This document shows positions 1-6,728 of a DNA stretch of 24,230 bases, piece by piece. The notes beneath the pieces are model-generated. The model was not told the origin of the DNA and made no database searches. It worked only from the letters and a program-made list of their open reading frames with translations. Position 1 is the first letter of the stretch, and every line of letters starts with the position of its first letter. Source of the stretch: a virus; the IMG/VR virus record IMGVR_UViG_3300017773_000135, positions 1 through 24,230 of that record; one strand, given 5' to 3'. A program made the translations under genes and the position numbers.

Positions 1-109
1 GTACGTCGTTCGTTCTTCGTGGAGCGCGAGCAACGCGAGTGGTTCGCGGTTCGCTGCCCTTGAATCGTTCAGGATTGAGGTGTCGTTCGAATAATTCTGA
101 TGTGTTCAT
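1..109 (-). CDS. 5' end of a leftward gene of unknown function (partial)
   Basis: The reverse strand carries a start codon (complement of 107-109) preceded by AGGAG (complement of 116-120) at 6-nt spacing. The frame stays open for 36 codons to the window edge. The visible peptide begins MNTSELFERHLNPERF and then becomes rich in Arg and Thr. I do not recognise it. It is the only gene on this strand and it diverges from the whole structural cluster, so I infer it heads the early/replication operon. A promoter-like motif pointing at it lies at 331-350, giving a leader of roughly 220 nt. The start call is good because of the ribosome binding site; the function is unknown. Confidence 0.72.
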   Translation of the reverse strand, partial: MNTSELFERHLNPERFKGSEPRTTRVARAPRRTNDV

Positions 110-182
110 GTCTTACTCCTATAAGTTAGAGACACAAAAACAACCGACCGTGATTCACGGAACGTGAAGCGCGAAAAACAGG

Positions 183-219
183 ACAAGGTTCCAAAAGCAA
201 AAACAGAAACAAGGTTCCA
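183..219. repeat. Pair of 11-bp direct repeats in the control region
   Basis: ACAAGGTTCCA occurs exactly at 183-193 and again at 209-219, 26 bp apart from start to start (about two and a half helical turns). The sequence between them is purine-rich. Two exact 11-mers this close inside a divergent intergenic region suggest a binding site for a regulator or initiator, but no partner can be named. Confidence 0.5.
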
Positions 220-268
220 TAAATCCCGATCCGGGGTACGTAGGCCGCAGGCCGCAAGGAGGGAGATA

Positions 269-385
269 GTGCGTGAGCGATTCAGAAAACAAAAACCTAA
301 AAAAATTTTTAAAAAAATTTCTCAAGTAATTAATATTAGTATAGATACTATATTCTGTTACTATGCGAATCATGGACTCGCATAA
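269..385 (+). CDS. Possible 38-aa basic leader peptide
   Basis: A GTG at 269 lies 6 nt after AAGGAGG (256-262), the best Shine-Dalgarno sequence in this region. The frame runs 38 codons and overlaps the start of the HNH gene. The peptide is Lys/Arg-rich (begins MRERFRKQKPKK) and then Ile-rich. A second GTG at 273 would give an 18-aa lysine-rich peptide instead. Because the HNH gene has no good ribosome binding site of its own, translation through this short frame could couple to it. Against it: the composition mostly reflects the A/T tract, and the promoter-like motif at 331-350 lies inside it. I treat it as a weak candidate. Confidence 0.25.
   Translation: MRERFRKQKPKKIFKKISQVINISIDTIFCYYANHGLA
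331..350 (-). promoter_or_regulatory. Promoter-like 20-bp motif, leftward copy
   Basis: Read on the minus strand this is TAGTATCTATACTAATATTA, matching 17 of 20 positions of the copy at 8273-8292. It points toward the leftward gene that starts at 109. It also contains a near palindrome (TAGTAT-AG-ATACTA on the plus strand, 337-350), so weak activity in the other direction, toward the HNH gene, is conceivable. The call rests on repetition and placement; promoter activity is inferred. Confidence 0.55.
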
Positions 386-833
386 AACTTGTGCAACTTG
401 TCAAATAGAGTACCCCGTTGAAGATTTTACTGATGCGGGATACAACCGAAAAGACTGCAAAGCGTGTAGATACGCGAGTCGACGTAAAAAGTGGTCCAGT
501 TCCTATAGTGAATACCTGAATAAACTCCACAACCAAGCAAGATCCGCTCGAGCAAAAGATTATGAGTGGACGATTAACACTGAAACTCTAGTCAAATTAT
601 GGCAAGAGCAAGATGGTCACTGCGCATTATCCGGTGTTGCAATGACTCATCATAGAGATGGTACTGGTAAAAAAGAATTTAATGCTTCTATCGATAGAAT
701 TGACCAAAACGCTGGTTATACACCACAAAATATCCAGTTAGTTTGCTACCGTGTTAATATTTTGCGACATAACCTACCAGAAGACATGTTTTATTGGTGG
801 ATTAAAACAATTCACGAACAATCTTGCGATTAA
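363..833 (+). CDS. HNH endonuclease with N-terminal zinc ribbon
   Basis: A 156-aa protein with two parts. Residues 10-35 hold a zinc-ribbon pattern of two CxxC pairs (C10/C13 and C32/C35) followed by basic residues. Residues about 85-135 hold an HNH-type core: GHCALSG (85-91), paired His96/His97, SIDRID (109-114) and GYTPQNIQLVC ending in a conserved Asn132. The Ser-(Leu/Ile)-Asp-Arg-Ile-Asp plus GYT..N combination is typical of phage HNH nucleases, which cut or nick DNA and often sit beside terminase genes. It could assist packaging or be a free-standing homing nuclease. Start 363 or 372 cannot be separated, since neither has a clear ribosome binding site. The gene lies between two promoter-like motifs rather than inside the late block. 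Confidence 0.85.
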   Translation: MRIMDSHKTCATCQIEYPVEDFTDAGYNRKDCKACRYASRRKKWSSSYSEYLNKLHNQARSARAKDYEWTINTETLVKLWQEQDGHCALSGVAMTHHRDGTGKKEFNASIDRIDQNAGYTPQNIQLVCYRVNILRHNLPEDMFYWWIKTIHEQSCD

Positions 834-834
834 T

Positions 835-854
835 TAATACCTGAGCTAATATTG
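835..854 (+). promoter_or_regulatory. Promoter-like 20-bp motif before packaging genes
   Basis: TAATACCTGAGCTAATATTG differs from the copy at 8273-8292 only in the three central bases. It fills the gap between the HNH stop codon (833) and the ATG at 859. If transcription starts at or just after the end of the motif, as in T7-type promoters, the first transcript would have almost no leader before ATG 859. Inferred to drive the packaging and portal genes. Confidence 0.6.
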
Positions 855-858
855 CGTC

Positions 859-1119
859 ATGCTGGATATAGAAGTAGTTGCTATACAAGGGCTCGATGCT
901 GCAATAGTTGGCACAACTGTCCGTAACAACTGCGAAGTGCTTGCGTACGACTACGATAAAGCGGTCGCCATCGTAATAGCTAACGGGCATTCCGAAGCTT
1001 ATGCCGAGGATTATATAACAGAGCTGTCGTCTCAAGAGTTTGAGGGCGCACCTGCTTTTGTGTATTTCAACAACGATACAGAGAATTATGGCGCAGACAC
1101 AGGAGTCACAATCCACTGA
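859..1119 (+). CDS. Small hypothetical protein upstream of terminase
   Basis: An 86-aa acidic protein (begins MLDIEVVAIQGLDAAIVG) with a central segment, YDYDKAVAIVIANGHSEAYAEDY at residues about 31-53, that looks like a small compact fold with no membrane segment. I recall similar small proteins preceding small terminase genes in other phages but cannot name a family. No ribosome binding site precedes ATG 859; an in-frame stop at 847-849 prevents an upstream start, and the promoter-like motif ends 4 nt before the ATG. Translation may therefore be leaderless, or may begin at an internal codon. It overlaps the small terminase gene by 32 nt. Function unknown. Confidence 0.65.
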   Translation: MLDIEVVAIQGLDAAIVGTTVRNNCEVLAYDYDKAVAIVIANGHSEAYAEDYITELSSQEFEGAPAFVYFNNDTENYGADTGVTIH

Positions 1120-1597
1120 TTTAGTCAGTGAACACACCGAGTTTCAGTCGCATATGCCATACATGGGCATAAGCCGCGGATCACTGACCATGCAGCAAGA
1201 AAAACTGGTCACGCTCATCGCTTCAGGTATGAGTACAGCGGCTGCGGGTCGCGGTGCTGGTTATTCTTCCCCTCAAGCAGCCTACGCTGCTGCAAAAGTC
1301 CCCTCTGTACAAAAAGCGCTCGACTATTATCGAGAAGAAATGCGCGAAACGGTCAAATTTACCAACCAAAACGCACATCTTATGTACATGGAGGCATATA
1401 ACGCCTCCGCAAACGCTACTGAGATGAAAAATACCACTGATTCCCTAGTCAAACTGCACGGTTTGGCTGCTCCAGATAACGCAACGCAAGTAAATATCAA
1501 CATTAATGGTACGAAACAGCTAGAACGCATGTCTGATGAGGACCTGTTGAAGATCGCAGGTAAAGATATTAACTATTTAGAACCAAAGAGTGATTAA
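1088..1597 (+). CDS. terS: Terminase small subunit
   Basis: A 169-aa protein that recognises phage DNA and loads the packaging motor. Residues about 33-85 show the usual small-terminase helix-turn-helix region: LTMQQEKLVTLIASGMS, then AAAGRGAGYSSPQAAYAA and PSVQKALDYYREEM. The second half (about 88-140) is helical with Asn/Ala-rich stretches, suited to ring assembly. It ends in a short acidic tail. The ATG at 1088 gives a normal length. The frame is open further upstream to a TTG at 1040, but that would overlap the preceding gene more deeply and add residues unlike the family. It lies one small gene block upstream of the large subunit, the usual order. Confidence 0.85.
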   Translation: MAQTQESQSTDLVSEHTEFQSHMPYMGISRGSLTMQQEKLVTLIASGMSTAAAGRGAGYSSPQAAYAAAKVPSVQKALDYYREEMRETVKFTNQNAHLMYMEAYNASANATEMKNTTDSLVKLHGLAAPDNATQVNININGTKQLERMSDEDLLKIAGKDINYLEPKSD

Positions 1598-1599
1598 TT

Positions 1600-1776
1600 A
1601 TGGCCATGAAGAAAAAACCGCGACCCGCGATTAGCGCACCGATGTCCAATAAGCGCGCTGAAGAAGCAAAGAAGGCACTAAAGATACAAGCAGCAAAGAA
1701 AGCCGCCGCTAAAGGGCCTGCAGCAAAGAAAAAGCCCAAGGCTAAAGCTAAGCCAAAAAAGAAATACGGGTATTAG
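1600..1776 (+). CDS. Lys/Ala-rich 58-aa basic peptide, histone H1-like tail
   Basis: A 58-codon frame starting 3 nt after the small terminase stop. The composition is dominated by Lys, Ala and Pro, with repeats such as AAKKAAAKGPAAKKKPKAK, and it ends KKKYGY. There is no hydrophobic segment or recognisable domain. Such tails bind nucleic acid non-specifically in histone H1-like proteins, so a role in DNA handling during packaging or in the capsid is plausible but inferred. The start could be ATG 1600 or ATG 1606 (MAM...); no strong ribosome binding site is visible, and tight spacing suggests translational coupling to terS. Low-complexity coding can arise by chance, so confidence is moderate. 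Confidence 0.6.
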   Translation: MAMKKKPRPAISAPMSNKRAEEAKKALKIQAAKKAAAKGPAAKKKPKAKAKPKKKYGY

Positions 1777-1777
1777 G

Positions 1778-1933
1778 TTGAACTGTTGGACGTGTAAGAC
1801 AGAGCTTATATGGGGCGGAGACGAAGGTTGTGAGGATTGTGAAGAGTACATCATGGTCTCTAACTTCAGCTGCCCTAACTGCCAAGCGCACGTTGAGTTT
1901 TATGTACCAAGAGAAATAGATGACGGAAGTTAA
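1778..1933 (+). CDS. 51-aa zinc-ribbon miniprotein
   Basis: A TTG start at 1778 (ACGGG at 1766-1770 may serve as ribosome binding site) opens a 51-codon frame that begins MNCWTCKTELIWGG and overlaps the start of the large terminase gene by 14 nt. It carries CWTC near the N terminus, CEDC in the middle and CPNC at about residues 32-35, spaced like a zinc ribbon, with an acidic stretch between. I recall similar small CWTC/CPNC proteins near phage terminases, but without a name. A role as a zinc-binding adaptor for DNA or for the packaging machine is inference. Cysteine spacing and context make it a real gene despite its size and non-ATG start. Confidence 0.72.
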   Translation: MNCWTCKTELIWGGDEGCEDCEEYIMVSNFSCPNCQAHVEFYVPREIDDGS

Positions 1934-3563
1934 CAAGGTCGAATGCATACGCTGCAAAGTGTCGCATCCCGAAACACTATACGCGGGAACAGATCGTCTT
2001 TGTGTTTATTGTAAAGCGGACATCGCGGAGCAAGGACCACTGCCCACGACCCCCGAACCAGAAGAAGAAAAAGTAACAACATTAGAAGAGAAGGCGCGCG
2101 CAGAACTTGCCTTACGATTCTTAACACGCAAACGGTTATTACCTTTTGTGGAAAGGTTCAACCCAGATTATCAAGCGGGTTGGGTGCACAAAGATATTTG
2201 TAAACGACTAGAGGATTTTTCAAGAGATGTCGCTGAAAAAAAGTCTCCAAGACTTATGTTATTCATGCCACCCAGACATGGTAAGAGCACGCTTGCGTCA
2301 GTGGCGTTCCCAGCTTGGCATTTGGGTAGAAACCCAGAGCACGAATTTATCAGTTGTTCATACTCGGGCTCGCTTGCAATGGCGTTTAGCCGAAAAGTCC
2401 GTGGACTCTTACGTGAAGAAGGGTTTAAGTCTGCTTTTAAAACCCGCCTTGATCCGCAGTCTCAGTCAGCTGAAGCATGGCTTACGACTAGTGGCGGTGG
2501 CTTTGTTGCTGCTGGTGTGGGCGGTGGTATTACTGGTAAAGGAGCTCATATCCTTGTCATCGACGACCCCGTAAAGAACCGTGATGATGCTGAATCACAG
2601 AATGCTAGAGAAAGCACTTGGGACTGGTATACCTCGACGGCATATACCCGTCTTGCTCCTGGTGGTGGTGTACTCGTTATTCTCACTCGTTGGCATGACG
2701 ATGATCTTGCTGGACGGCTACTCAAAGCAGCAGCTGATAATGGCGAACAATGGGAAGTTGTTAACTACCCCGCCAGAGCCGAAGTCGACGAAGAGTTCCG
2801 AAACCAGGGCGAAGCCCTACATCGCGAGCGTTACGACGAAGAAGCATTAGCAAGGATAGAAAAAGCCGTGGGCCCTAGAGATTGGTCCGCGTTATATCAG
2901 CAGAACCCCGTTGCTGATGACGGTGATTATTTCACCAGAGACATGATTAGTTATTACGACCGAGAAGATATTGACCATGACCGCATGAAATTTTACTGCG
3001 CGTGGGATTTGGCGATAGGTAAGAAGGATAGGAATGACTACACCGTAGGTATTGTAGTTGGTGTAGATGAGTACGACCAGATGTTCGTGGTTGATATGGT
3101 TCGTGGGCGTTTTGATGGTTTTGAATTAGTAGAGCAGATACTAGACCTGTACGAGGTTTGGAAACCATCAATCATAGGTATTGAGAAGGGCCATATAGAG
3201 ATGGCCCTCGGACCGTTCCTCGAGAAGCGTGTCCGCGAACGTGGGTTATATGAAGCATATTTTAAAGACCTTAAAACAGGTCGAAGAGATAAGGAGGCGC
3301 GAGCTAGAGCTATCCAAGGTCGGATGCAACAAGGCATGGTATTTCTGCCTAAAGAAGAACAATTTACAGGCCCTTTGGTAGCAGAGTTACTGCGCTTCCC
3401 TAATGGGGTACACGACGACCAGGTAGATGCCTTGGCATGGATCGGTTTGATGATGACAGAGTTTAGTACCTTCATCGAAAAGGTTGAATACATACCAAGC
3501 TGGCGAGATAGGCTTCCTGGATTACTAAAAGGTGAACGCACCAAATCGGCAATGAGCGCATAA
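1920..3563 (+). CDS. terL: Terminase large subunit (packaging ATPase and nuclease)
   Basis: A 547-aa motor that pumps DNA into the prohead and cuts it. The ATPase half shows Walker A PPRHGKST (117-124), Walker B ILVIDDP (211-217) and a coupling motif TRWHDDD (256-262). The RNase H-like nuclease half shows the acidic triad: Asp in WDLAIGKKDRND (D363), Glu in GIEKGH (E422) and Asp in HDDQVDALA (D500/D503). Unusually, the N terminus (residues 9-31) is a small zinc ribbon with CxxC pairs C9/C12 and C28/C31, joined by a Pro/Glu-rich linker (about 38-52) to the ATPase. No Met occurs between residue 1 and 113, so the extension is very likely translated. The start overlaps the preceding miniprotein by 14 nt. 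Confidence 0.95.
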   Translation: MTEVNKVECIRCKVSHPETLYAGTDRLCVYCKADIAEQGPLPTTPEPEEEKVTTLEEKARAELALRFLTRKRLLPFVERFNPDYQAGWVHKDICKRLEDFSRDVAEKKSPRLMLFMPPRHGKSTLASVAFPAWHLGRNPEHEFISCSYSGSLAMAFSRKVRGLLREEGFKSAFKTRLDPQSQSAEAWLTTSGGGFVAAGVGGGITGKGAHILVIDDPVKNRDDAESQNARESTWDWYTSTAYTRLAPGGGVLVILTRWHDDDLAGRLLKAAADNGEQWEVVNYPARAEVDEEFRNQGEALHRERYDEEALARIEKAVGPRDWSALYQQNPVADDGDYFTRDMISYYDREDIDHDRMKFYCAWDLAIGKKDRNDYTVGIVVGVDEYDQMFVVDMVRGRFDGFELVEQILDLYEVWKPSIIGIEKGHIEMALGPFLEKRVRERGLYEAYFKDLKTGRRDKEARARAIQGRMQQGMVFLPKEEQFTGPLVAELLRFPNGVHDDQVDALAWIGLMMTEFSTFIEKVEYIPSWRDRLPGLLKGERTKSAMSA

Positions 3564-3565
3564 AA

Positions 3566-5689
3566 ATGGCAAAAGCAACGAAGATCAACCCAGCGAAGGA
3601 AGAAGAAATCACACGTACCCAATGGGCCAGATATGAACGAGCTAGAGATAATGGGCACTTAGACTACGTTTATATGGCACAGAAATGTGATGAGTATTAT
3701 CAAGGTGAACAGTGGGACAGTGAAGATGAAGCCGCTTTAGAAGCAGAAGGCCGCCCTGCCCTCACTATTAATACTATTCTCCCTACTGTAAATACAATTC
3801 TTGGCGAACAATCAACACGACGAGCTGACATTCAGTTCAAACCACGAAGAGGTGGTGATGAAGCTGTAGCGCAGACGTTGAATAAGTTGTACATGCAAAT
3901 ATCCGACAACAACAAGCTGGACTGGGTTGAGCAGCAAGTGTTTTCTGACGGTTTAATTATGGATGGGCGTGGTTATTTTGATGTTCGCATGGACTTCAGC
4001 GACCACGTTGAAGGTGAAATTCGAATCACAGCTAAAGATCCGCTAGACATCTTGATTGATCCTGATGCTAAAGACGCTGATCCTAAGTCCTGGAATGAAG
4101 TCTTCGAAACTAAGTGGATGACTCTTGATGAGATAGAAGAGCTATACGGTAAAGCTAAGGCCGAGAGACTACTCTTCGTCGCTGAAAATGGCATGAGTTT
4201 CGGACCAGACTCTGTTGAGTATCAGGAGACACGTTTTGGAGATACGGAAACAAACGACGATTATTTTGGAGCCGGAGTACCAGGTGATGAAGAATATCGA
4301 AATGTAAAAGCATTAAGAGTAGTAGAACGTCAACATAAAAAACTAACGCGCTGCGATTTTTTTGTAGATCCTGATACAGGTGATCAACGTCAAGCTCCGG
4401 ATGCGTGGTCTGAGGGTAAAGTTAAAAAGTTTGCTAAGAAGCACAACCTATCAGTAGTTAGTAAGGTAATACGTAAAGTGCGTTGGACAGTTACTTGCGA
4501 TCAGGTTGTGCTGCACGATGATTGGTCACCCTACAATCAATTTACGGTTATCCCCTTCTTTTGTTATTTCAGACGTGGTCGACCTTTCGGTGTTGTACGA
4601 AATTTATTATCTCCGCAAGAGCAGTTGAACAAGATTGCATCTCAAGAGCTGCATATAGTTAATACTACAGCTAATAGTGGATGGATGGTTGAGTCTGGAT
4701 CGTTAGTTGGTATGACTACTGATGACCTAGAGGAGCATGGTGCAGAAACAGGACTTGTTCTTGAATACGCCCGAGGCACAACACCCCCGCAGAAAATCGG
4801 AGCAAACCAGATCCCTACGGGGTTAGATCGAATTGCACAAAAAGCGGCTCTAAACATTAAGACCATATCTGGTGTTAATGACTCTATGCTGGGTACAGAC
4901 AGCGCAGAAGTTTCAGGCGTTGCAATACAAGCGAAGCAAAATCGCGGCGCAGTAATGATACAAGTCCCACTTGATAACCTGCGTAAATCTCGTCAGTACC
5001 TAGCAGAGAAAATTTTAAATCTTATACAAACGTTCTATACCGAGCAGCGTGTAGTTCAGGTTACTAACGAGTCTGATCCTTTAAAACCTCGCGAACCTAT
5101 GGTCATAAATGAAATGACGCCTGAAGGCGAGATTATAAATAATCTTATGGTTGGTGAGTATGACGTGATTGTCTCTACCGCCCCTGCTCGTGACAGCTTC
5201 GATGAAGTTCAGTTTGCGGAGGCTATTAGCCTGAGACAAGTTGGTGTAGCAGTACCAGATGACGCAATTGTCGAGTACAGCCATCTTGCAAAGAAAGGTG
5301 AGTTAGCAAAACGCATTCGCACCATGACTGGCCAAGAACCCCCTACTCCAGAGCAAGCAGAAGCTATGGCTGCTCAGCAGCAAGTTGCTATGCAGCAGCT
5401 ACAACTTGAGATAGCGAAGCTCGAAGCAGAAGTTAGAAAGATACAGTCAGAAGCAGCAGTCAATATTGCCAAGGTACAAGAGCAGGCTGAGATTAATCCA
5501 CAGCTAAGAATGCAAGAACTGCAGGCCAAGATACAAATGAATCAGGAGCAATTAGCCCTCAGAAGAGAACTGTCTGCTGAGACAAATCAGATACGACAGG
5601 GACAAGCAGAGACTAGTGCGGCTACTAAGATAGCGACAACTGCTATGCAGCAAGCAAGAAATAACCCCCAACCCCAACAGGAACGATAG
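3566..5689 (+). CDS. Portal protein, P22-like
   Basis: A 707-aa protein forming the dodecameric ring at the capsid vertex through which DNA enters and leaves. It starts 2 nt after the terL stop. N-terminal features match the P22-like portal family: a charged helix (YERARDNGHLDYVY), the segment EQWDSEDEAALEAEGRPALT, then TILGEQSTRRADIQFKPR; a conserved DPLDILIDPDA segment follows near residue 155. The C terminus (about 590-700) is a long Gln/Ala/Glu-rich coiled coil (AAQQQVAMQQLQLEIAKLEA), as expected for a barrel or crown extension. Length agrees with P22-type portals (about 700). It sits between terL and the scaffold, the standard order. Confidence 0.92.
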   Translation: MAKATKINPAKEEEITRTQWARYERARDNGHLDYVYMAQKCDEYYQGEQWDSEDEAALEAEGRPALTINTILPTVNTILGEQSTRRADIQFKPRRGGDEAVAQTLNKLYMQISDNNKLDWVEQQVFSDGLIMDGRGYFDVRMDFSDHVEGEIRITAKDPLDILIDPDAKDADPKSWNEVFETKWMTLDEIEELYGKAKAERLLFVAENGMSFGPDSVEYQETRFGDTETNDDYFGAGVPGDEEYRNVKALRVVERQHKKLTRCDFFVDPDTGDQRQAPDAWSEGKVKKFAKKHNLSVVSKVIRKVRWTVTCDQVVLHDDWSPYNQFTVIPFFCYFRRGRPFGVVRNLLSPQEQLNKIASQELHIVNTTANSGWMVESGSLVGMTTDDLEEHGAETGLVLEYARGTTPPQKIGANQIPTGLDRIAQKAALNIKTISGVNDSMLGTDSAEVSGVAIQAKQNRGAVMIQVPLDNLRKSRQYLAEKILNLIQTFYTEQRVVQVTNESDPLKPREPMVINEMTPEGEIINNLMVGEYDVIVSTAPARDSFDEVQFAEAISLRQVGVAVPDDAIVEYSHLAKKGELAKRIRTMTGQEPPTPEQAEAMAAQQQVAMQQLQLEIAKLEAEVRKIQSEAAVNIAKVQEQAEINPQLRMQELQAKIQMNQEQLALRRELSAETNQIRQGQAETSAATKIATTAMQQARNNPQPQQER

Positions 5690-5699
5690 GAGTTCTTAT

Positions 5700-6716
5700 A
5701 TGAGTAAGCAAGAAGAAAACAAAGAAGAAACCACGCTCGAATTCGACGTAATGCCGGGTGCAGATCGCATTGAAGAAGATGATAGTGGCCCAGTTGACCT
5801 TAGTTTCGATGAAGTAGTTGAAGACAAAATCGAAAAGGTAGAAGAACAAGGAGAAGCTGAAGTTGTGGCCGAAGAAACCGAAGAAGAGACTGTGGCCGAA
5901 GAAACCGAAGAAGAGACTGTGGCCGAAGAAGAGACCGAAGAAGAACCTGACGAGGAGTCAGAACCTGAGCCCGAGTCAATAGCTGACGAGAAACCTGCTA
6001 AAAAACCTATGGTTCCTAAAGCACGATTAGATGAAGTACTCGCAAAACAAAAAGCTCTTCAAAAACAACTAGATGAGATAAATGCAGCAAATGAAAAAGC
6101 CCAAGACGCGCCGGAATCCTATGATTTTGACGCAAAAGAAGTGGAATACCAAAACATGGTCTTGGATGGTGAAACAGAGAAAGCGGTTGCACTTAGAAGA
6201 GAAATTAGAAAAGCAGAACGAGAGCAACTTGAATATGAAATGAGACAAGAGATGTCTCAAACCGTTAATAAAGACCGTCAAATGACTGCTCTGCAGCAGG
6301 CTGCAAGCGCAATGGAAGAAGCTTATCCAGTTTTTAATAATAACTCCGAAGAGTTTGATCAAGATATGACCAACGAAGTTGTTGAACTACGTGATGCGTT
6401 TATTTTGAAAGGATATGAAGCAGTAGATGCCCTATCAAAAGCTGTGAAATATGTTGTTAAAGATCACGATTTAGATAAATCAGTTGGAGAAGCCCCTAGT
6501 TTGGCTGGGAAAGCGCAGAAAAGTGATGAAGTGGCGAAGAAACGAGCAGAAGTAAGCAAGAAGTTACGCGCGGCAGAATCTCAACCCCCTGAATTACCAG
6601 GTGAAAGCTCGTCGACACACGGTGAAAAAGGGATTGACCTAAGCACTTTGACTGAAGATGAGTTCGCAGCATTACCTGAAGCAACATTAAAACGTTTACG
6701 AGGCGACATTTTATAA
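5700..6716 (+). CDS. Capsid scaffold protein
   Basis: A 338-aa, extremely acidic protein preceded by AGGAG. Residues 1-100 are Glu-rich and probably disordered, with a near-perfect 9-residue tandem repeat VAEETEEET (about 56-83). From about 101 the segment MVPKARLDEVLAKQKALQKQ begins a coiled coil, the pattern I associate with scaffolds of P22/N4-type heads; further helical regions follow to the C terminus, which is basic then acidic. Scaffolds guide capsid assembly and leave the head. Its position between portal and capsid genes and its lack of any enzyme motif support the call. The acidic half could alternatively interact with the basic proteins encoded just downstream. Confidence 0.82.
   Translation: MSKQEENKEETTLEFDVMPGADRIEEDDSGPVDLSFDEVVEDKIEKVEEQGEAEVVAEETEEETVAEETEEETVAEEETEEEPDEESEPEPESIADEKPAKKPMVPKARLDEVLAKQKALQKQLDEINAANEKAQDAPESYDFDAKEVEYQNMVLDGETEKAVALRREIRKAEREQLEYEMRQEMSQTVNKDRQMTALQQAASAMEEAYPVFNNNSEEFDQDMTNEVVELRDAFILKGYEAVDALSKAVKYVVKDHDLDKSVGEAPSLAGKAQKSDEVAKKRAEVSKKLRAAESQPPELPGESSSTHGEKGIDLSTLTEDEFAALPEATLKRLRGDIL
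5865..5948 (+). repeat. 27-bp in-frame tandem repeat in the scaffold gene
   Basis: Two identical 27-bp units (5865-5891 and 5892-5918), each beginning GTGGCCGAAGAAACCGAAGA, are followed by a diverged, slightly longer third unit (5919-5948). Each encodes about nine residues of VAEETEEET type. Perfect identity of two units implies recent duplication, and copy number is likely to vary between relatives. Confidence 0.9.
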
Positions 6717-6728
6717 AAGAGGTGATAT

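Larger units (their letters stand above)
110..362. other. Divergent intergenic control region, possible origin
   Basis: This 253-nt stretch separates the leftward gene from the rightward genes. It holds, in order: a palindrome CGTGA-T-TCACG (149-159); two copies of ACAAGGTTCCA (183-193 and 209-219); a tandem GGCCGCA duplication (243-256); a strong AAGGAGG (256-262); an A/T block of runs of A and T (291-320); and the promoter-like motif on the minus strand (331-350). An RNA polymerase promoter firing leftward directly into an A/T-rich tract resembles the layout of the T7 primary origin, so an origin role is possible but is inference only. I see no tRNA and no convincing conserved gene here. 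Confidence 0.5.

Noticed and set aside
155-373. 72-codon minus-strand frame in the divergent region
   Set aside because: Cys/Phe-rich low-quality composition, no ribosome binding site, and it spans the A/T tract and the promoter-like motif.
2227-2850. Two plus-strand frames inside terL (2227-2574 and 2581-2850)
   Set aside because: They lie wholly within the confident large terminase gene in another frame and have unusual composition; antisense or out-of-frame shadows.
3038-3658. 206-codon minus-strand frame opposite terL
   Set aside because: Long but antisense to conserved terminase motifs, Ser/Arg-rich, with no ribosome binding site.
4660-4679. TAATACTACAGCTAATAGTG, matching the promoter-like motif at most positions
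   Set aside because: It lies inside the portal gene on the coding strand in a region encoding a conserved-looking NTTANSGW segment, lacks the CTAATAT end, and is not at a module boundary. Chance resemblance is likely.
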